The position numbers and the translations under genes were made by a program. Positions 51,400 to 60,399 of a stretch of 64,000 nt of DNA are shown here, one piece after another. This DNA comes from JAGLOK01 sp023139005. Lineage in GTDB: Bacteria > Bacillota > Clostridia > Christensenellales > UMGS416. Location: contig DAOWFX010000043.1 in the NCBI GenBank assembly GCA_030637745.1, forward strand, positions 1 through 64,000, read 5' to 3'. How positions within the stretch are numbered: position 1 is the stretch's first letter; every line of letters begins with the position of its first letter. Under the pieces are notes generated by a model. It worked only from the letters and a program-made list of their open reading frames with translations, was not told the DNA's origin and did no database searches.

Positions 51400-52656
51400 A
51401 TGGCAATGGAAACCATCATCATTTTAGTATTACTTGTGATTAATGTTGCATTAATCATTTTTCTGATACTAAAAAAAGGTACTTCCGGCGATGATGTTAA
51501 AAAAGAAAACAATCTATTACGTCGCATGATATCTGAGGAATTTCAACAAAGCAGGCAAGAGATATCAAAAGTCAATCGTGAAGATAGACAAGAACAATAC
51601 AAGAATTTTGAGAGTCTTTCAAAAAGCATATTTGAACGTTGGACAGAACGCAACCTCATCGACTCAAAACGGGATGAAGCGGGAGCGCAACGCATATCCA
51701 ATGTTGCAAAGGATAATGAAATTCGCATGACACGTCTTGAAGAGCAAGTTTCAAAGAGATTGGATGAAATGCGCAAGACTGTAGATGAGCAGCTTAACGA
51801 AACATTGCAGAAGCGTGTTTCAGCATCATTTGAGCAGGTTACAAAGCAATTAACACAGCTATATTCCTCGCTATCAAAAGTGGACACCGATATGGCATCT
51901 TTGCAAAAGGTATTCTCTGGTGTTAAAACACGAGGTGTTTGGGGCGAAATAATGTTGATTGCCTTACTTGAGCAGATTCTGACACCACAACAGTTTGTAA
52001 AGAATGCAAAAATCAATCCCAATAAGCAAAACTATGTAGAAGTGGCTGTTCGTATGCCGGGTAATGATGGAGAAAACGATGTATTGTTACCAATTGATTC
52101 AAAGTTTCCGGTTGAAGATTATCAGCGTTTAATTGACGCAAGAGAAAACGGAGACAAGGTTGCAGAGCTTGAAGCAGATCGTGCTTTGACTGCACGCATT
52201 AAGTCACAAGCAAAAGACATCAGAGATAAATATATTGATCCACCATACTCGACTGATTTTGCAATTATGTATCTTCCTGCAGAAGGACTTTTTGCAGAAG
52301 CATTACGTGTACCAGGGCTTACTGAAACACTGCAAGTACAGTACAAGGTCACTGTATGTGGTCCCACAACGCTTGCAGCGTTATTGAATAGTTTGAAGAT
52401 GGGATTTACAACACTAGCCATACAGAAAAAATCCGGAGAAGTGTGGCGACTATTGGCAGCTGTCAAAAAAACCATCAATATTCACCAAAGCAATCTACAA
52501 AAAGCATATCGAAATATGCAGACATCAGTAAATGCACTTGACGATGCTCAAAAAAATATAGGAACCATTAACAATCGTCTACGTTCAGTTGAGGAGATTC
52601 CAACCGCTGAGGTAGACGAATTGATACCTGGAATAAAGGATGAAAGCGGTACTTAA
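51400..52656 (+). CDS. rmuC: DNA recombination protein RmuC
   Basis: A 418-residue protein: N-terminal membrane helix (IIILVLLVINVALIIFLIL), a long coiled coil (about 30-150), then the RmuC nuclease-like domain with FSGVKTRGVWGEIMLIALLEQILTPQQFVKN, LPIDSKFPVEDYQRL, YSTDFAIMYLPAEGLFAEAL and CGPTTLAALLNSLKMGF. RmuC is linked to DNA end processing and limits inversion at short inverted repeats. TAGGAG lies six bases before the ATG. The stop overlaps the mfd start (TAATG), so both repair-related proteins are made from one operon. Confidence 0.95.
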   Translation: MAMETIIILVLLVINVALIIFLILKKGTSGDDVKKENNLLRRMISEEFQQSRQEISKVNREDRQEQYKNFESLSKSIFERWTERNLIDSKRDEAGAQRISNVAKDNEIRMTRLEEQVSKRLDEMRKTVDEQLNETLQKRVSASFEQVTKQLTQLYSSLSKVDTDMASLQKVFSGVKTRGVWGEIMLIALLEQILTPQQFVKNAKINPNKQNYVEVAVRMPGNDGENDVLLPIDSKFPVEDYQRLIDARENGDKVAELEADRALTARIKSQAKDIRDKYIDPPYSTDFAIMYLPAEGLFAEALRVPGLTETLQVQYKVTVCGPTTLAALLNSLKMGFTTLAIQKKSGEVWRLLAAVKKTINIHQSNLQKAYRNMQTSVNALDDAQKNIGTINNRLRSVEEIPTAEVDELIPGIKDESGT

Positions 52657-55600
52657 TGAATAATGCACTGTTTGCCCCATTAGCAAACTCGGGGCAATTT
52701 CAGCGGATTATGGACTTCATACGAGGGGGGCAGTCGCCCTGCTCGGCATTTGGTGTGTCTGGATCTTATAAGCACTATCTATACTCCACGATTGTACAAT
52801 CGGTAAAAAACCCTATTCTAATCATTACTCCCAATCATATAATAGCAACCCAAACCGCGTCAGACATTGAAGGGATGACAGGAATTGCATGTCATGTGTT
52901 CTCCCAACGCTCTGTTGAGATACATCATGTACAAGCTGCAAGCAAAGAAGTGGAGCACAGACGTTCTGCATTGTTGGGCGACATGATACTAAAAAAAGCA
53001 AAAGTGATCATCGCTCCGATTGACTCATTGATCACACCTCTTTGCCCTGTTAAAGACTTCAAAAAAGCATTCATTAATATCAAGATAGGCGATGAAATCA
53101 GTCCATTGGATTTGAGCAAAAAGCTTACATGGTCTTTATACCACAGAGAAAGTCGTGTAGAACAAGTAGGCCAATTTGCAGTACGTGGGGATATCGTGGA
53201 CATATTCCCTGTTGGATCAGAACATCCAATACGGATTGAGTTCTTTGGGGATGATATCGAATCCATAAGAAATTTCGATGAGACAACACAACGTTCATTA
53301 ACCAAAATCCAAGAGATTATAATTTATCCTGCGATGGAAATGCCTTTGGATATTACTGCAATGGAGCGTGGTGCCAACATTATCAAAAGTTCTTCTAAGA
53401 ATGCAGAAAAACGTGCAAAAAGCATAGAAGAGTCATCGGAAGAAACGCACAAATCAGATATTGTAGCACATAATGCAAGAAATATAGATAAGCTGGTGCA
53501 AAACGGATACTTTGAAGGCATGGAAAACCACATGCGTTTGTTTTATCCCAATGCATGTACAATCGATCAATATCTAGATGATCCCATTCTTATATTTGAT
53601 GAAATTACAGAAATAAAAAACAGAAGTGATGCCCTCAACAAAGAATACCATGCAGTCAATAGCAGCTTGTTCAAAACAGGACACGCACTTCAGGAACTTG
53701 AAGACTTACTCTATACCTTTGAACAGTTGATGGACGAATTCAGTCAATCATTTATATTTACAACCACAGCATTTACTACAGACAAACTTTTAGATTATTC
53801 GCGTACGCTTACCTTTAGTGGATCCGATGCAATGGTTTACAGAGGGCAGTTTGATTTGCTTTCCAACGATATTAAAACATGGCGTAGAGAAAAGTATAAG
53901 GTAGCTATCTTAGTCGGTACACAAGATAGGATTGATCGTGTAAAAGAAACGTTGGAGCAATATTATATTACAACAACACCACTAAAAAAGGATCGTGCAA
54001 TTTCAAGTGGTGAGGTAGCTTTGGTGCCGCTATATTGTGCAAAGGGTTTTATTAGTGCTGTTGATAAATTCGTAGTATTGACAGAGAACGAACTATTTGG
54101 AAGAACTAAAAGACCTAAGAAGAAACTGCATAGAAAAAAAGCGGGAGAAGCGATATTAAACGATATCAAAAAGGGAGATTATGTGGTTCATGAATCCCAT
54201 GGTATCGGAAAGTATGATGGCATTACAAGGCTTGAAACATTAGGAACCAAGAGAGATTATCTAAAGCTTTTATACCTCGGCGGAGATGTGCTTTATATAC
54301 CAACTGAGCAAATGGACAGGGTTCAAAAGTATATCGGTGCAGACCAAGGCAAAGCAAAGCTTACACGACTTGGAGGCAAGGCGTGGGAAAATGCGAGGAA
54401 GAAGGCAAAGGGTGCTGTTGCCGATATGACAGAAGATTTGATTGCACTATATGCACAAAGAAATGCTATCAAGGGCTTTCAATTTTCCATAGATGGAGAG
54501 TGGCAAAGACAGTTTGAAGAAGCTTTTGAGTACCAAGAAACACCGGACCAGATAACAAGTATCGCAGAAATCAAAGAAGACATGCAAAGCCATGAGGTGA
54601 TGGATCGTCTCTTATGTGGCGATGTAGGATATGGCAAGACAGAGGTTGCGCTCCGTGCAGCATTCAAGGCCATTGCAGACAAAAAACAGGTTGCAATACT
54701 ATGCCCCACGACTATATTGTGCCATCAACACTATATGACAATTTGTGAAAGGTTTAAAGATTTTCCTATTGAAAAAAGGGAACTTTCACGATTTGTAACT
54801 ACCGCGCATCAAAACGATACTATAGATAAATTAAAAGTAGGCAAAGTGGATATCGTAGTTGGTACACACAGGCTACTTTCAAAGGATATCAATTTCAAAG
54901 ATTTAGGCCTTCTAGTGATTGATGAAGAGCAACGCTTTGGTGTTTCACACAAAGAGAAAATCAAAAAGCTACGTGTTGGAGTGGATGTACTAACAATGAC
55001 TGCAACACCCATACCACGCACACTGCATATGTCTCTATCCGGAATTCGAGATATCTCGATGATTGAAACACCGCCTGAGGAACGCTTTCCGGTACAAACT
55101 TTTGTAACAGAATATGACGAAGAGATGGTTAAGGGCGCATTGGAGCGCGAAATATCTCGTGGTGGGCAAGTATTCTTTGTGTACAATCGTGTACAGTCAA
55201 TTGACATGATGAAGCGAAAGATTAATGAATTATTACCCAACATCAAAATCGCTATTGCGCATGGACAGATGCCTAGCAATCAGCTTGAGAATGTGATGCT
55301 AGATTTCCTTGAAAAGAAGTATGATGTGTTGCTTTCAACAACCATTATTGAAAATGGATTGGACATCCCAAATGTTAATACTCTTATCGTGTATGACACC
55401 GATAAGTTTGGGCTTTCTCAGCTATATCAATTACGAGGTAGAGTAGGTCGAAGCAACAGACTTTCCTATGCATACTTAACATGGCGTCCTAGTAATATGT
55501 TGACTGAGACCGCACGAAAACGATTGGAAGCAATAGCTCAGTTTACCGAGTTTGGGAGCGGCTTGAAGATTGCGATGCGCGACCTTGAAATACGAGGTGC

Positions 55601-56162
55601 AGGTTCTCTGTTGGGTGCAAAGCAACATGGTCATATGGCTGCTATTGGATACGGATTGTATTGCAAATTGATTGAAGATGCAGTAGGAAAGATCAAAGGC
55701 GAAGAGCCACAAGAAGCCGTCAACGAAGTGACGCTAAATGTTCAGATGGATGCATTTATTCCTGATGAATATATAATAGATATTCAAGATAGACTGGATA
55801 TGTATAGAGCGATATCATACATAACATCACTTAAAGATAAAAGCGATATTATATCAGATATGACAGATAGGTTTGGTGAAGTACCGCAAAGTGTTACAAA
55901 TTTGATGGATGTTGCATTCCTAAAATACAAAAGCTCGAAAGTACAAATCAAAATGATCAGTCAAAGAGCGGATAAATTTGTACTTCGCTTTGAAGATGAA
56001 ATAAATTATGACATGTTGCAATTGGTTCAATATATCAACAAGAACCATGCACGCTTTTCAGGACAAGATAATCCACAGATATTCCTTCCGATATCAGATC
56101 AAGGAATTGCGCATTTAATAGACTTTGTACTAGGACTTGTAAAGCTTAGATTGACTCATTAA
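52656..56162 (+). CDS. mfd: transcription-repair coupling factor Mfd
   Basis: A 1168-residue ATPase that displaces stalled RNA polymerase and recruits UvrA. Order: UvrB-like N-terminal part (RESRVEQVGQFAVRGDIVDIFPVG), CarD-like RNA polymerase-binding domain (GDYVVHESHGIGKYDGITRL, about 510-575), RecG-like helicase lobes with Walker A CGDVGYGKTEVALRA, DEEQRFGVSHKE, TATPIPRTLHMSLSG, and QLRGRVGRSNRLSYAYL, and the C-terminal TRCF domain. The length matches the family. Translation is coupled to rmuC. Confidence 0.97.
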   Translation: MNNALFAPLANSGQFQRIMDFIRGGQSPCSAFGVSGSYKHYLYSTIVQSVKNPILIITPNHIIATQTASDIEGMTGIACHVFSQRSVEIHHVQAASKEVEHRRSALLGDMILKKAKVIIAPIDSLITPLCPVKDFKKAFINIKIGDEISPLDLSKKLTWSLYHRESRVEQVGQFAVRGDIVDIFPVGSEHPIRIEFFGDDIESIRNFDETTQRSLTKIQEIIIYPAMEMPLDITAMERGANIIKSSSKNAEKRAKSIEESSEETHKSDIVAHNARNIDKLVQNGYFEGMENHMRLFYPNACTIDQYLDDPILIFDEITEIKNRSDALNKEYHAVNSSLFKTGHALQELEDLLYTFEQLMDEFSQSFIFTTTAFTTDKLLDYSRTLTFSGSDAMVYRGQFDLLSNDIKTWRREKYKVAILVGTQDRIDRVKETLEQYYITTTPLKKDRAISSGEVALVPLYCAKGFISAVDKFVVLTENELFGRTKRPKKKLHRKKAGEAILNDIKKGDYVVHESHGIGKYDGITRLETLGTKRDYLKLLYLGGDVLYIPTEQMDRVQKYIGADQGKAKLTRLGGKAWENARKKAKGAVADMTEDLIALYAQRNAIKGFQFSIDGEWQRQFEEAFEYQETPDQITSIAEIKEDMQSHEVMDRLLCGDVGYGKTEVALRAAFKAIADKKQVAILCPTTILCHQHYMTICERFKDFPIEKRELSRFVTTAHQNDTIDKLKVGKVDIVVGTHRLLSKDINFKDLGLLVIDEEQRFGVSHKEKIKKLRVGVDVLTMTATPIPRTLHMSLSGIRDISMIETPPEERFPVQTFVTEYDEEMVKGALEREISRGGQVFFVYNRVQSIDMMKRKINELLPNIKIAIAHGQMPSNQLENVMLDFLEKKYDVLLSTTIIENGLDIPNVNTLIVYDTDKFGLSQLYQLRGRVGRSNRLSYAYLTWRPSNMLTETARKRLEAIAQFTEFGSGLKIAMRDLEIRGAGSLLGAKQHGHMAAIGYGLYCKLIEDAVGKIKGEEPQEAVNEVTLNVQMDAFIPDEYIIDIQDRLDMYRAISYITSLKDKSDIISDMTDRFGEVPQSVTNLMDVAFLKYKSSKVQIKMISQRADKFVLRFEDEINYDMLQLVQYINKNHARFSGQDNPQIFLPISDQGIAHLIDFVLGLVKLRLTH

Positions 56163-56175
56163 CTCTCAACAATTT

Positions 56176-56490
56176 TTAGTGAGGAAATAATACTTCAGCT
56201 AATCCGAAAATAGTAACCGCAAAACCCACAACCATTGAAAGAAATACCATCATAGATCTTGCTTTTTCTTTAATTATTGCGATAATTGCTGTAATTAAAG
56301 CAAGAAATGCTGATGTCCAAGCCAATAGAATGGGTATGAATAGCGAAGGATTGCTGAAGAAAGTATCTCCACCTCGCACATCGAAAATACCGATAATAAG
56401 GTAGAATACAATTAGAAAGAATACAAAGGAAAGTAATAAAATTGATGAAAGCTTACTAAATTTTGTTTTTGGTAGGAAATAAATTTTCAA
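56176..56490 (-). CDS. small three-helix membrane protein
   Basis: A 104-residue membrane protein with three hydrophobic helices and short basic loops (PKTKFSKLSS, IKEKARS). Function unknown. I chose TTG 56490 because AAGGAG lies nine bases upstream; ATGs further upstream in the same frame (56538, 56544) lie within the promoter and would be outside the message. It is convergent with mfd, 13 bases from its stop. Confidence 0.7.
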   Translation of the reverse strand: MKIYFLPKTKFSKLSSILLLSFVFFLIVFYLIIGIFDVRGGDTFFSNPSLFIPILLAWTSAFLALITAIIAIIKEKARSMMVFLSMVVGFAVTIFGLAEVLFPH

Positions 56491-56515
56491 ATAATCATCT
56501 CCTTGTTGCAAATTG

Positions 56516-56544
56516 AGTATATACCCAATAAAACTCATAGTCAA
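56516..56544 (-). promoter_or_regulatory. sigma-A promoter of the small membrane protein
   Basis: Minus strand TTGACT (56544-56539), 17-bp spacer, TATACT (56521-56516). Confidence 0.6.
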
Positions 56545-56703
56545 TTTTATAGTATTGCTTGTATTTCTATAATATGATTTAAGATTTCAAATTTCTTGAA
56601 TAAAGGTGTATAATATTCATTATCATATTAAATAAACCGACTTTTTCATAAGACGATTTAGTTACTCAACTCAATTTATATATACAATTAAGGAGAATAT
56701 TTT

Positions 56704-57411
56704 ATGAAGAAGATGGTTATTTTACTATTGATTATTATGTTAATCTTTACTGCATGTGGAAAACCCGCAACAAAAGATACGTCCTCTCCAAAGCAAGAAA
56801 CAAAAGTAGAGGCAAAACAAGAAGAAAAGATCACATCTACAAAAGCACCGACTGAAGCTCCCACAGAAGCACCAACCCCTGAACCCATACCACTTCCAAC
56901 AACTGTTGCAGTCGTTGTATGCAGAGATGGTTATGCACCCAGTGAGTTTCATCCTGTCATGGATGCGCTTGCAGCTGCAGGATATGATATTGTCCTTGTG
57001 AGCGATGAAATGGGTGATGCTGATGGATTTAGTGAAAAGATTGCGGTAGAAAAAACATTTGAAGATTTCGAAGGTACAGATTTGCTCGGTATCGTTTTAA
57101 TCGGTGGTAGTGATTCGCTTTGGGAAAACACTGAATTGCATCGCTTGCTTAATGAAGTACATGAGCTTGATAGGGTGACGGCAGGAATATGCTTAAACTC
57201 TGTTACACTTGCTAAAGCAGGAATAATAAAAGAAGGACAAGAAGCTTGTTGGGCAAATCATGATACCATGACAGATCCCGTAATGGCAGACCTAGGTGTT
57301 GAGGATTCTGGACAACTCGTGACTGTAGACGGCAATGTGATTACCGGAAACGGACCGCCTGCATCTGATGAGTTTGCAGCAGAGATTGTCACTGCATTGG
57401 ATGCGCTATAA
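56704..57411 (+). CDS. secreted lipoprotein with DJ-1/PfpI-like domain
   Basis: A 235-residue protein with a lipoprotein signal (lipobox IFTACGKP, Cys about 19), a Lys/Glu/Thr/Pro linker to about residue 65, and a DJ-1/PfpI domain: TVAVVVCRDGYAPSEFHPVMDALAAAGYDIVLVS, DLLGIVLIGGSDSLWE, and the nucleophile elbow AGICLNSVTLAKAGI with C163. The family includes deglycase-, chaperone- and amidase-like members and is normally cytoplasmic; export by a lipoprotein signal is unusual. A Glu/Asp near the nucleophile cannot be assigned by eye. AAGGAG lies nine bases before the ATG. Single gene. Confidence 0.88.
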   Translation: MKKMVILLLIIMLIFTACGKPATKDTSSPKQETKVEAKQEEKITSTKAPTEAPTEAPTPEPIPLPTTVAVVVCRDGYAPSEFHPVMDALAAAGYDIVLVSDEMGDADGFSEKIAVEKTFEDFEGTDLLGIVLIGGSDSLWENTELHRLLNEVHELDRVTAGICLNSVTLAKAGIIKEGQEACWANHDTMTDPVMADLGVEDSGQLVTVDGNVITGNGPPASDEFAAEIVTALDAL

Positions 57412-57468
57412 CGAGTTCTATCTATTGTAGAAAAATTGTCGAAAGGTAGTCTCTTTTGATTGAAATAA

Positions 57469-57497
57469 TTGACAATTATTTGCATGACAATTATAAT
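57469..57497 (+). promoter_or_regulatory. perfect consensus promoter of the methyltransferase leader
   Basis: TTGACA (57469-57474), 17-bp spacer, TATAAT (57492-57497). Predicted start near 57504, 224 bases before the methyltransferase. Confidence 0.85.
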
Positions 57498-57534
57498 TGT
57501 TACGTGGTAAATCTCATAATAGGAGATGAATGAT

Positions 57535-57564
57535 ATGACATATATGCAGGTGAAAAGGATCTAA
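57535..57564 (+). CDS. 9-residue leader peptide upstream of the methyltransferase
   Basis: MTYMQVKRI followed by TAA. AGGAG lies nine bases before the ATG and a consensus promoter about 30 bases before it. Its codons ATATGCAG (57543-57550) can pair perfectly with CTGCATAT (57642-57649), which lies just before the terminator. Such a tiny, well-initiated ORF ahead of a terminator is the mark of ribosome-mediated attenuation; the peptide itself is unlike any leader I recall. Confidence 0.6.
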   Translation: MTYMQVKRI

Positions 57565-57678
57565 AGCATATTAAGCTTAAGCAAAGATAAACGTGTACTT
57601 ATAGTATATGCTTAGCTTGGCTTGCGTCACAAACCACATGACTGCATATTTACAGACGTGTTGCGTCTGTTTTCTTTA
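57564..57678 (+). promoter_or_regulatory. attenuator: competing stems and intrinsic terminator
   Basis: Elements in order: AAGCATAT (57564-57571) pairs with ATATGCTT (57606-57613); TTGCGTC at 57622-57628 repeats the 3' arm of the terminator and can compete for the GACG of its 5' arm; the terminator is ACAGACG/CGTCTGT (57652-57658, 57664-57670) with loop TGTTG and a TTTTCTTT tail. The gene starts 50 bases further on with its own AAGGAG. Confidence 0.7.
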
Positions 57679-57727
57679 TATCCTTTTTCTATTCTAAATT
57701 TTTAAGAAAACTAAGGAGAATAAATAT

Positions 57728-58501
57728 ATGACATTAAAAGAATTGTATAATGATTGGTATCCCGAATATTATGACAGTATAGAAACACAAACATATGACT
57801 ATGAACTTATGCTCGAACTTCTGGGCACACCGAAAAAGGTGCTTGAAATCTGTTGTGGAACAGGACGCGTACTTTTGCCTCTTGCAAAAGCGGGGCACGA
57901 AACGCACGGTATAGATACAAGTTGCCACATGCTTTCGCGCTTAATGAAAAAAGCCGAAGGAGTAAGCAATATCCACATTCAGTTAGACAATGTGCTGACC
58001 GCAGACTGGGGAACGGGATTTGATGTTGTACTTCTCGCAGGAAACATCATAATTAACATCGAAGGAAGCGAAGACTACAAGGCAGACCAGCAATTGCTCA
58101 TAACAAAAGCATATGATGCGCTTAAACCTGGTGGCTATCTACTAATGGACAACGATGGTAGATATAAACCCGAGACACAGTTTAAAACGTTCGATATTCC
58201 TACAATAAGAAAGATCCCGACAGATTCAAAAGGCATCACTGCAAAGAGAATTTTCCTATGGTCTAAGTATGATATCAAAAATCAAATTTGTACTGGAAAG
58301 AACTTATTTGAATTGACCACAAAAGAGGGAAAAATATTTGTCAAAGAAAAAGAATATCTAAAGCACATTCCATATATTCACCAAATGAAACAATGGGTGG
58401 AAAATGCAGGCTTTGTGATTGAGCATGAGTGGGGTGATCATTATAGAAACCTTATCACAAAAGATACAAATAGAGCAATATATTGGGCAAGAAAACCATA
58501 A
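57728..58501 (+). CDS. class I SAM-dependent methyltransferase
   Basis: A 257-residue Rossmann-fold methyltransferase. Motif I is KVLEICCGTGRVLLPLAKAG (about 38-57), followed by the acidic end of strand 2 (THGIDTS), DVVLLAGNIIINIEG (motif IV region), and ALKPGGYLLMDNDG. It belongs to the small-molecule methyltransferase group; the substrate is unknown and it does not look like an Erm rRNA methylase. AAGGAG lies nine bases before the ATG. Control by a leader peptide and terminator suggests that it responds to translation stress such as antibiotics, which hints at a resistance or detoxifying role. A terminator follows. Confidence 0.9.
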   Translation: MTLKELYNDWYPEYYDSIETQTYDYELMLELLGTPKKVLEICCGTGRVLLPLAKAGHETHGIDTSCHMLSRLMKKAEGVSNIHIQLDNVLTADWGTGFDVVLLAGNIIINIEGSEDYKADQQLLITKAYDALKPGGYLLMDNDGRYKPETQFKTFDIPTIRKIPTDSKGITAKRIFLWSKYDIKNQICTGKNLFELTTKEGKIFVKEKEYLKHIPYIHQMKQWVENAGFVIEHEWGDHYRNLITKDTNRAIYWARKP

Positions 58502-58510
58502 CAAAAAAAC

Positions 58511-58548
58511 AAAGTAGCACAATAATTGAACTTGTTGTGCTGCTTTTA
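58511..58548 (+). terminator. intrinsic terminator of the methyltransferase
   Basis: 12-bp stem AAAGTAGCACAA/TTGTGCTGCTTT (one G-T pair) around a 12-base loop; the T tract is short. Confidence 0.7.
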
Positions 58549-58583
58549 TCACCTATATATTGTTATTTCAATGGATATTTGTA

Positions 58584-58612
58584 TTATTATAACAATCATA
58601 GCATGCTATAAT
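58584..58612 (+). promoter_or_regulatory. sigma-A promoter of the first duplicated lipoprotein
   Basis: TTATTA (58584-58589), 17-bp spacer, TGCTATAAT (extended -10, hexamer 58607-58612). Confidence 0.55.
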
Positions 58613-58655
58613 TTGGATAAATTGATATTTAATAAAAGCAAGAGGGAGCTGTGCA

Positions 58656-60284
58656 ATGAAGAAAACTGTATTATTAGGATTATTATGTTTCATCATTTTG
58701 ATGACTCAAGTAGGGTGTGCCAAAGCACCAACCTATGAACACTCTGATGAAATCATGAACGTCCAAGAAGAAGCAACTGCAAGTATCGCACCAGATGCTA
58801 CAGCACAGCCGGACAGTCCTGTTGCAACAAAGGAAATAAGGCCACCATCCAAAACTGTTGATGTATATTTTACAGGAGTATCTCATGATGGAAAGCCGTG
58901 GAACTGGATGGCTATCGATGAGATGCTCGTGGCGCTGAACGAAAAACTATTAGAGGATCTCAACATCAATGTTAACTTCAATTGGCTTTCAACTGAAGAG
59001 TATTCTGATGAGATATCGATGCTTATTGCATCCGATGATGCGCCGGATATGATACAGGTAGATGAAGGTAGTGCGGATGTAAGGCTATGGTCTAGCGAGG
59101 GTTACATTGCAAACATCTATGAACTTGCACATAGCCATATGCCCAAAACCATGGCAACTATAGGCAATTTCCCAGACTTTATTAGCACACAAGCAGCAGA
59201 TGAAGCGTTGTATGTATTACCCGGGATTCAATACAACGCTGTGCGGTATACTGTCAGTGTTACAAAAGAAATAAGTGATGAATATCAAAAAGAAATTAAT
59301 ACATTAGAAGACTATGAAAACTTCTTAGAATGGGTAAAGCAAACAAAACCAGAAATGACACCAGGAGTTATTGAAACGAATGCAGTGATTGATATAGCTA
59401 TTAAAGGTGCAGGATACAAAGATGATGTATCAACCTTTTATACACACATAGAAAACAATAAACTTGTCAGTAAGCCCATAGAGGAAATCCCTGAGTTTCA
59501 CAAAGCATATGAGATGCTACAAAGATGGGAAGAAGAACAATATTTTAGTATATTCTCTGGATTTACTTGGTGGATGGCAATGCGAGAAGGAAGATTGGCC
59601 TCAGCTCTTTTTCCATATGAATTCGTGCGAGAAAGTGCAATTTATGCACGAGATAGTTATAGATTCATCAATCATGTATTATACGAGGATACAGAGATGA
59701 TACGAAGCAAAAACACCACAGGCTTTGCATTTTGTGAAAATGGTGATGCAATGATTGAAGCGATGCAATTTCTAGAATGGACACATGAATCTCAGGATAA
59801 TTATGATTTGATTCAATATGGAGTGATAGACAAACAGTATAATCTTATTGATAACATGCTAAATTTTCCACCTGAGATATATACACATAATACTTTTGAT
59901 TGGGAAGGCAGTATGTGCTTTAAAGATATTACACTAGATCGCCAAATCATCAACGAAGCCGTGGATGATTATTATGCATTTATACAATCGGTATCCATAG
60001 ATAACACGATAACCAGACAGCAATATTATGATAATGCAGGTATTGATATCATTGTAGTCGATAAAAAGCTACGAAGCGATACCACATTCTTAGATGATAT
60101 CAATAGTAAAATCGAATTGAATCTCGAGGGTCGAGAAAAAGAGTATTCAGGATTGGTAGCAGTGTGGGAATTAAATGATTTTTCGTTGACAACAGATGAA
60201 GTGATTAAGAAGTTATCCGATGCAGGGGGTACGAAACTGGCAGCACTACTCAATGAGAAAAATGAAATGATCTACTATGATTAA
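58656..60284 (+). CDS. extracellular solute-binding lipoprotein, copy 1 of a tandem pair
   Basis: A 542-residue lipoprotein (MKKTVLLGLLCFIIL, lipobox TQVGCAKA, Cys about 21) with a Thr/Pro/Ala-rich linker and a large binding domain: VDVYFTGVSHDGKPWNWM, NINVNFNWLSTEEYSDEISM, IASDDAPDMIQVDEG, KNTTGFAFCENGDAMIEAMQFLEW. The pattern fits family 1 solute-binding proteins of the large (LplA-like) type. GAGGGAGC precedes the ATG. The next gene is a close copy. No ABC permease or ATPase is adjacent. Confidence 0.87.
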   Translation: MKKTVLLGLLCFIILMTQVGCAKAPTYEHSDEIMNVQEEATASIAPDATAQPDSPVATKEIRPPSKTVDVYFTGVSHDGKPWNWMAIDEMLVALNEKLLEDLNINVNFNWLSTEEYSDEISMLIASDDAPDMIQVDEGSADVRLWSSEGYIANIYELAHSHMPKTMATIGNFPDFISTQAADEALYVLPGIQYNAVRYTVSVTKEISDEYQKEINTLEDYENFLEWVKQTKPEMTPGVIETNAVIDIAIKGAGYKDDVSTFYTHIENNKLVSKPIEEIPEFHKAYEMLQRWEEEQYFSIFSGFTWWMAMREGRLASALFPYEFVRESAIYARDSYRFINHVLYEDTEMIRSKNTTGFAFCENGDAMIEAMQFLEWTHESQDNYDLIQYGVIDKQYNLIDNMLNFPPEIYTHNTFDWEGSMCFKDITLDRQIINEAVDDYYAFIQSVSIDNTITRQQYYDNAGIDIIVVDKKLRSDTTFLDDINSKIELNLEGREKEYSGLVAVWELNDFSLTTDEVIKKLSDAGGTKLAALLNEKNEMIYYD

Positions 60285-60399
60285 CAATAATATAAAGACT
60301 GCTTTTGACGGGTAGAGCATTCCATTATTATGTGATTTTATACAATGTCTTAAGGATAGGTAAAGATTAAATCAACTTATTTTTAAAAAGGTGGACATG

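Noticed and set aside
57535..57564. Erm-type leader for an rRNA methylase
   Set aside because: The downstream enzyme has the look of a small-molecule methyltransferase and lacks Erm-type motifs; only the regulatory layout is similar.
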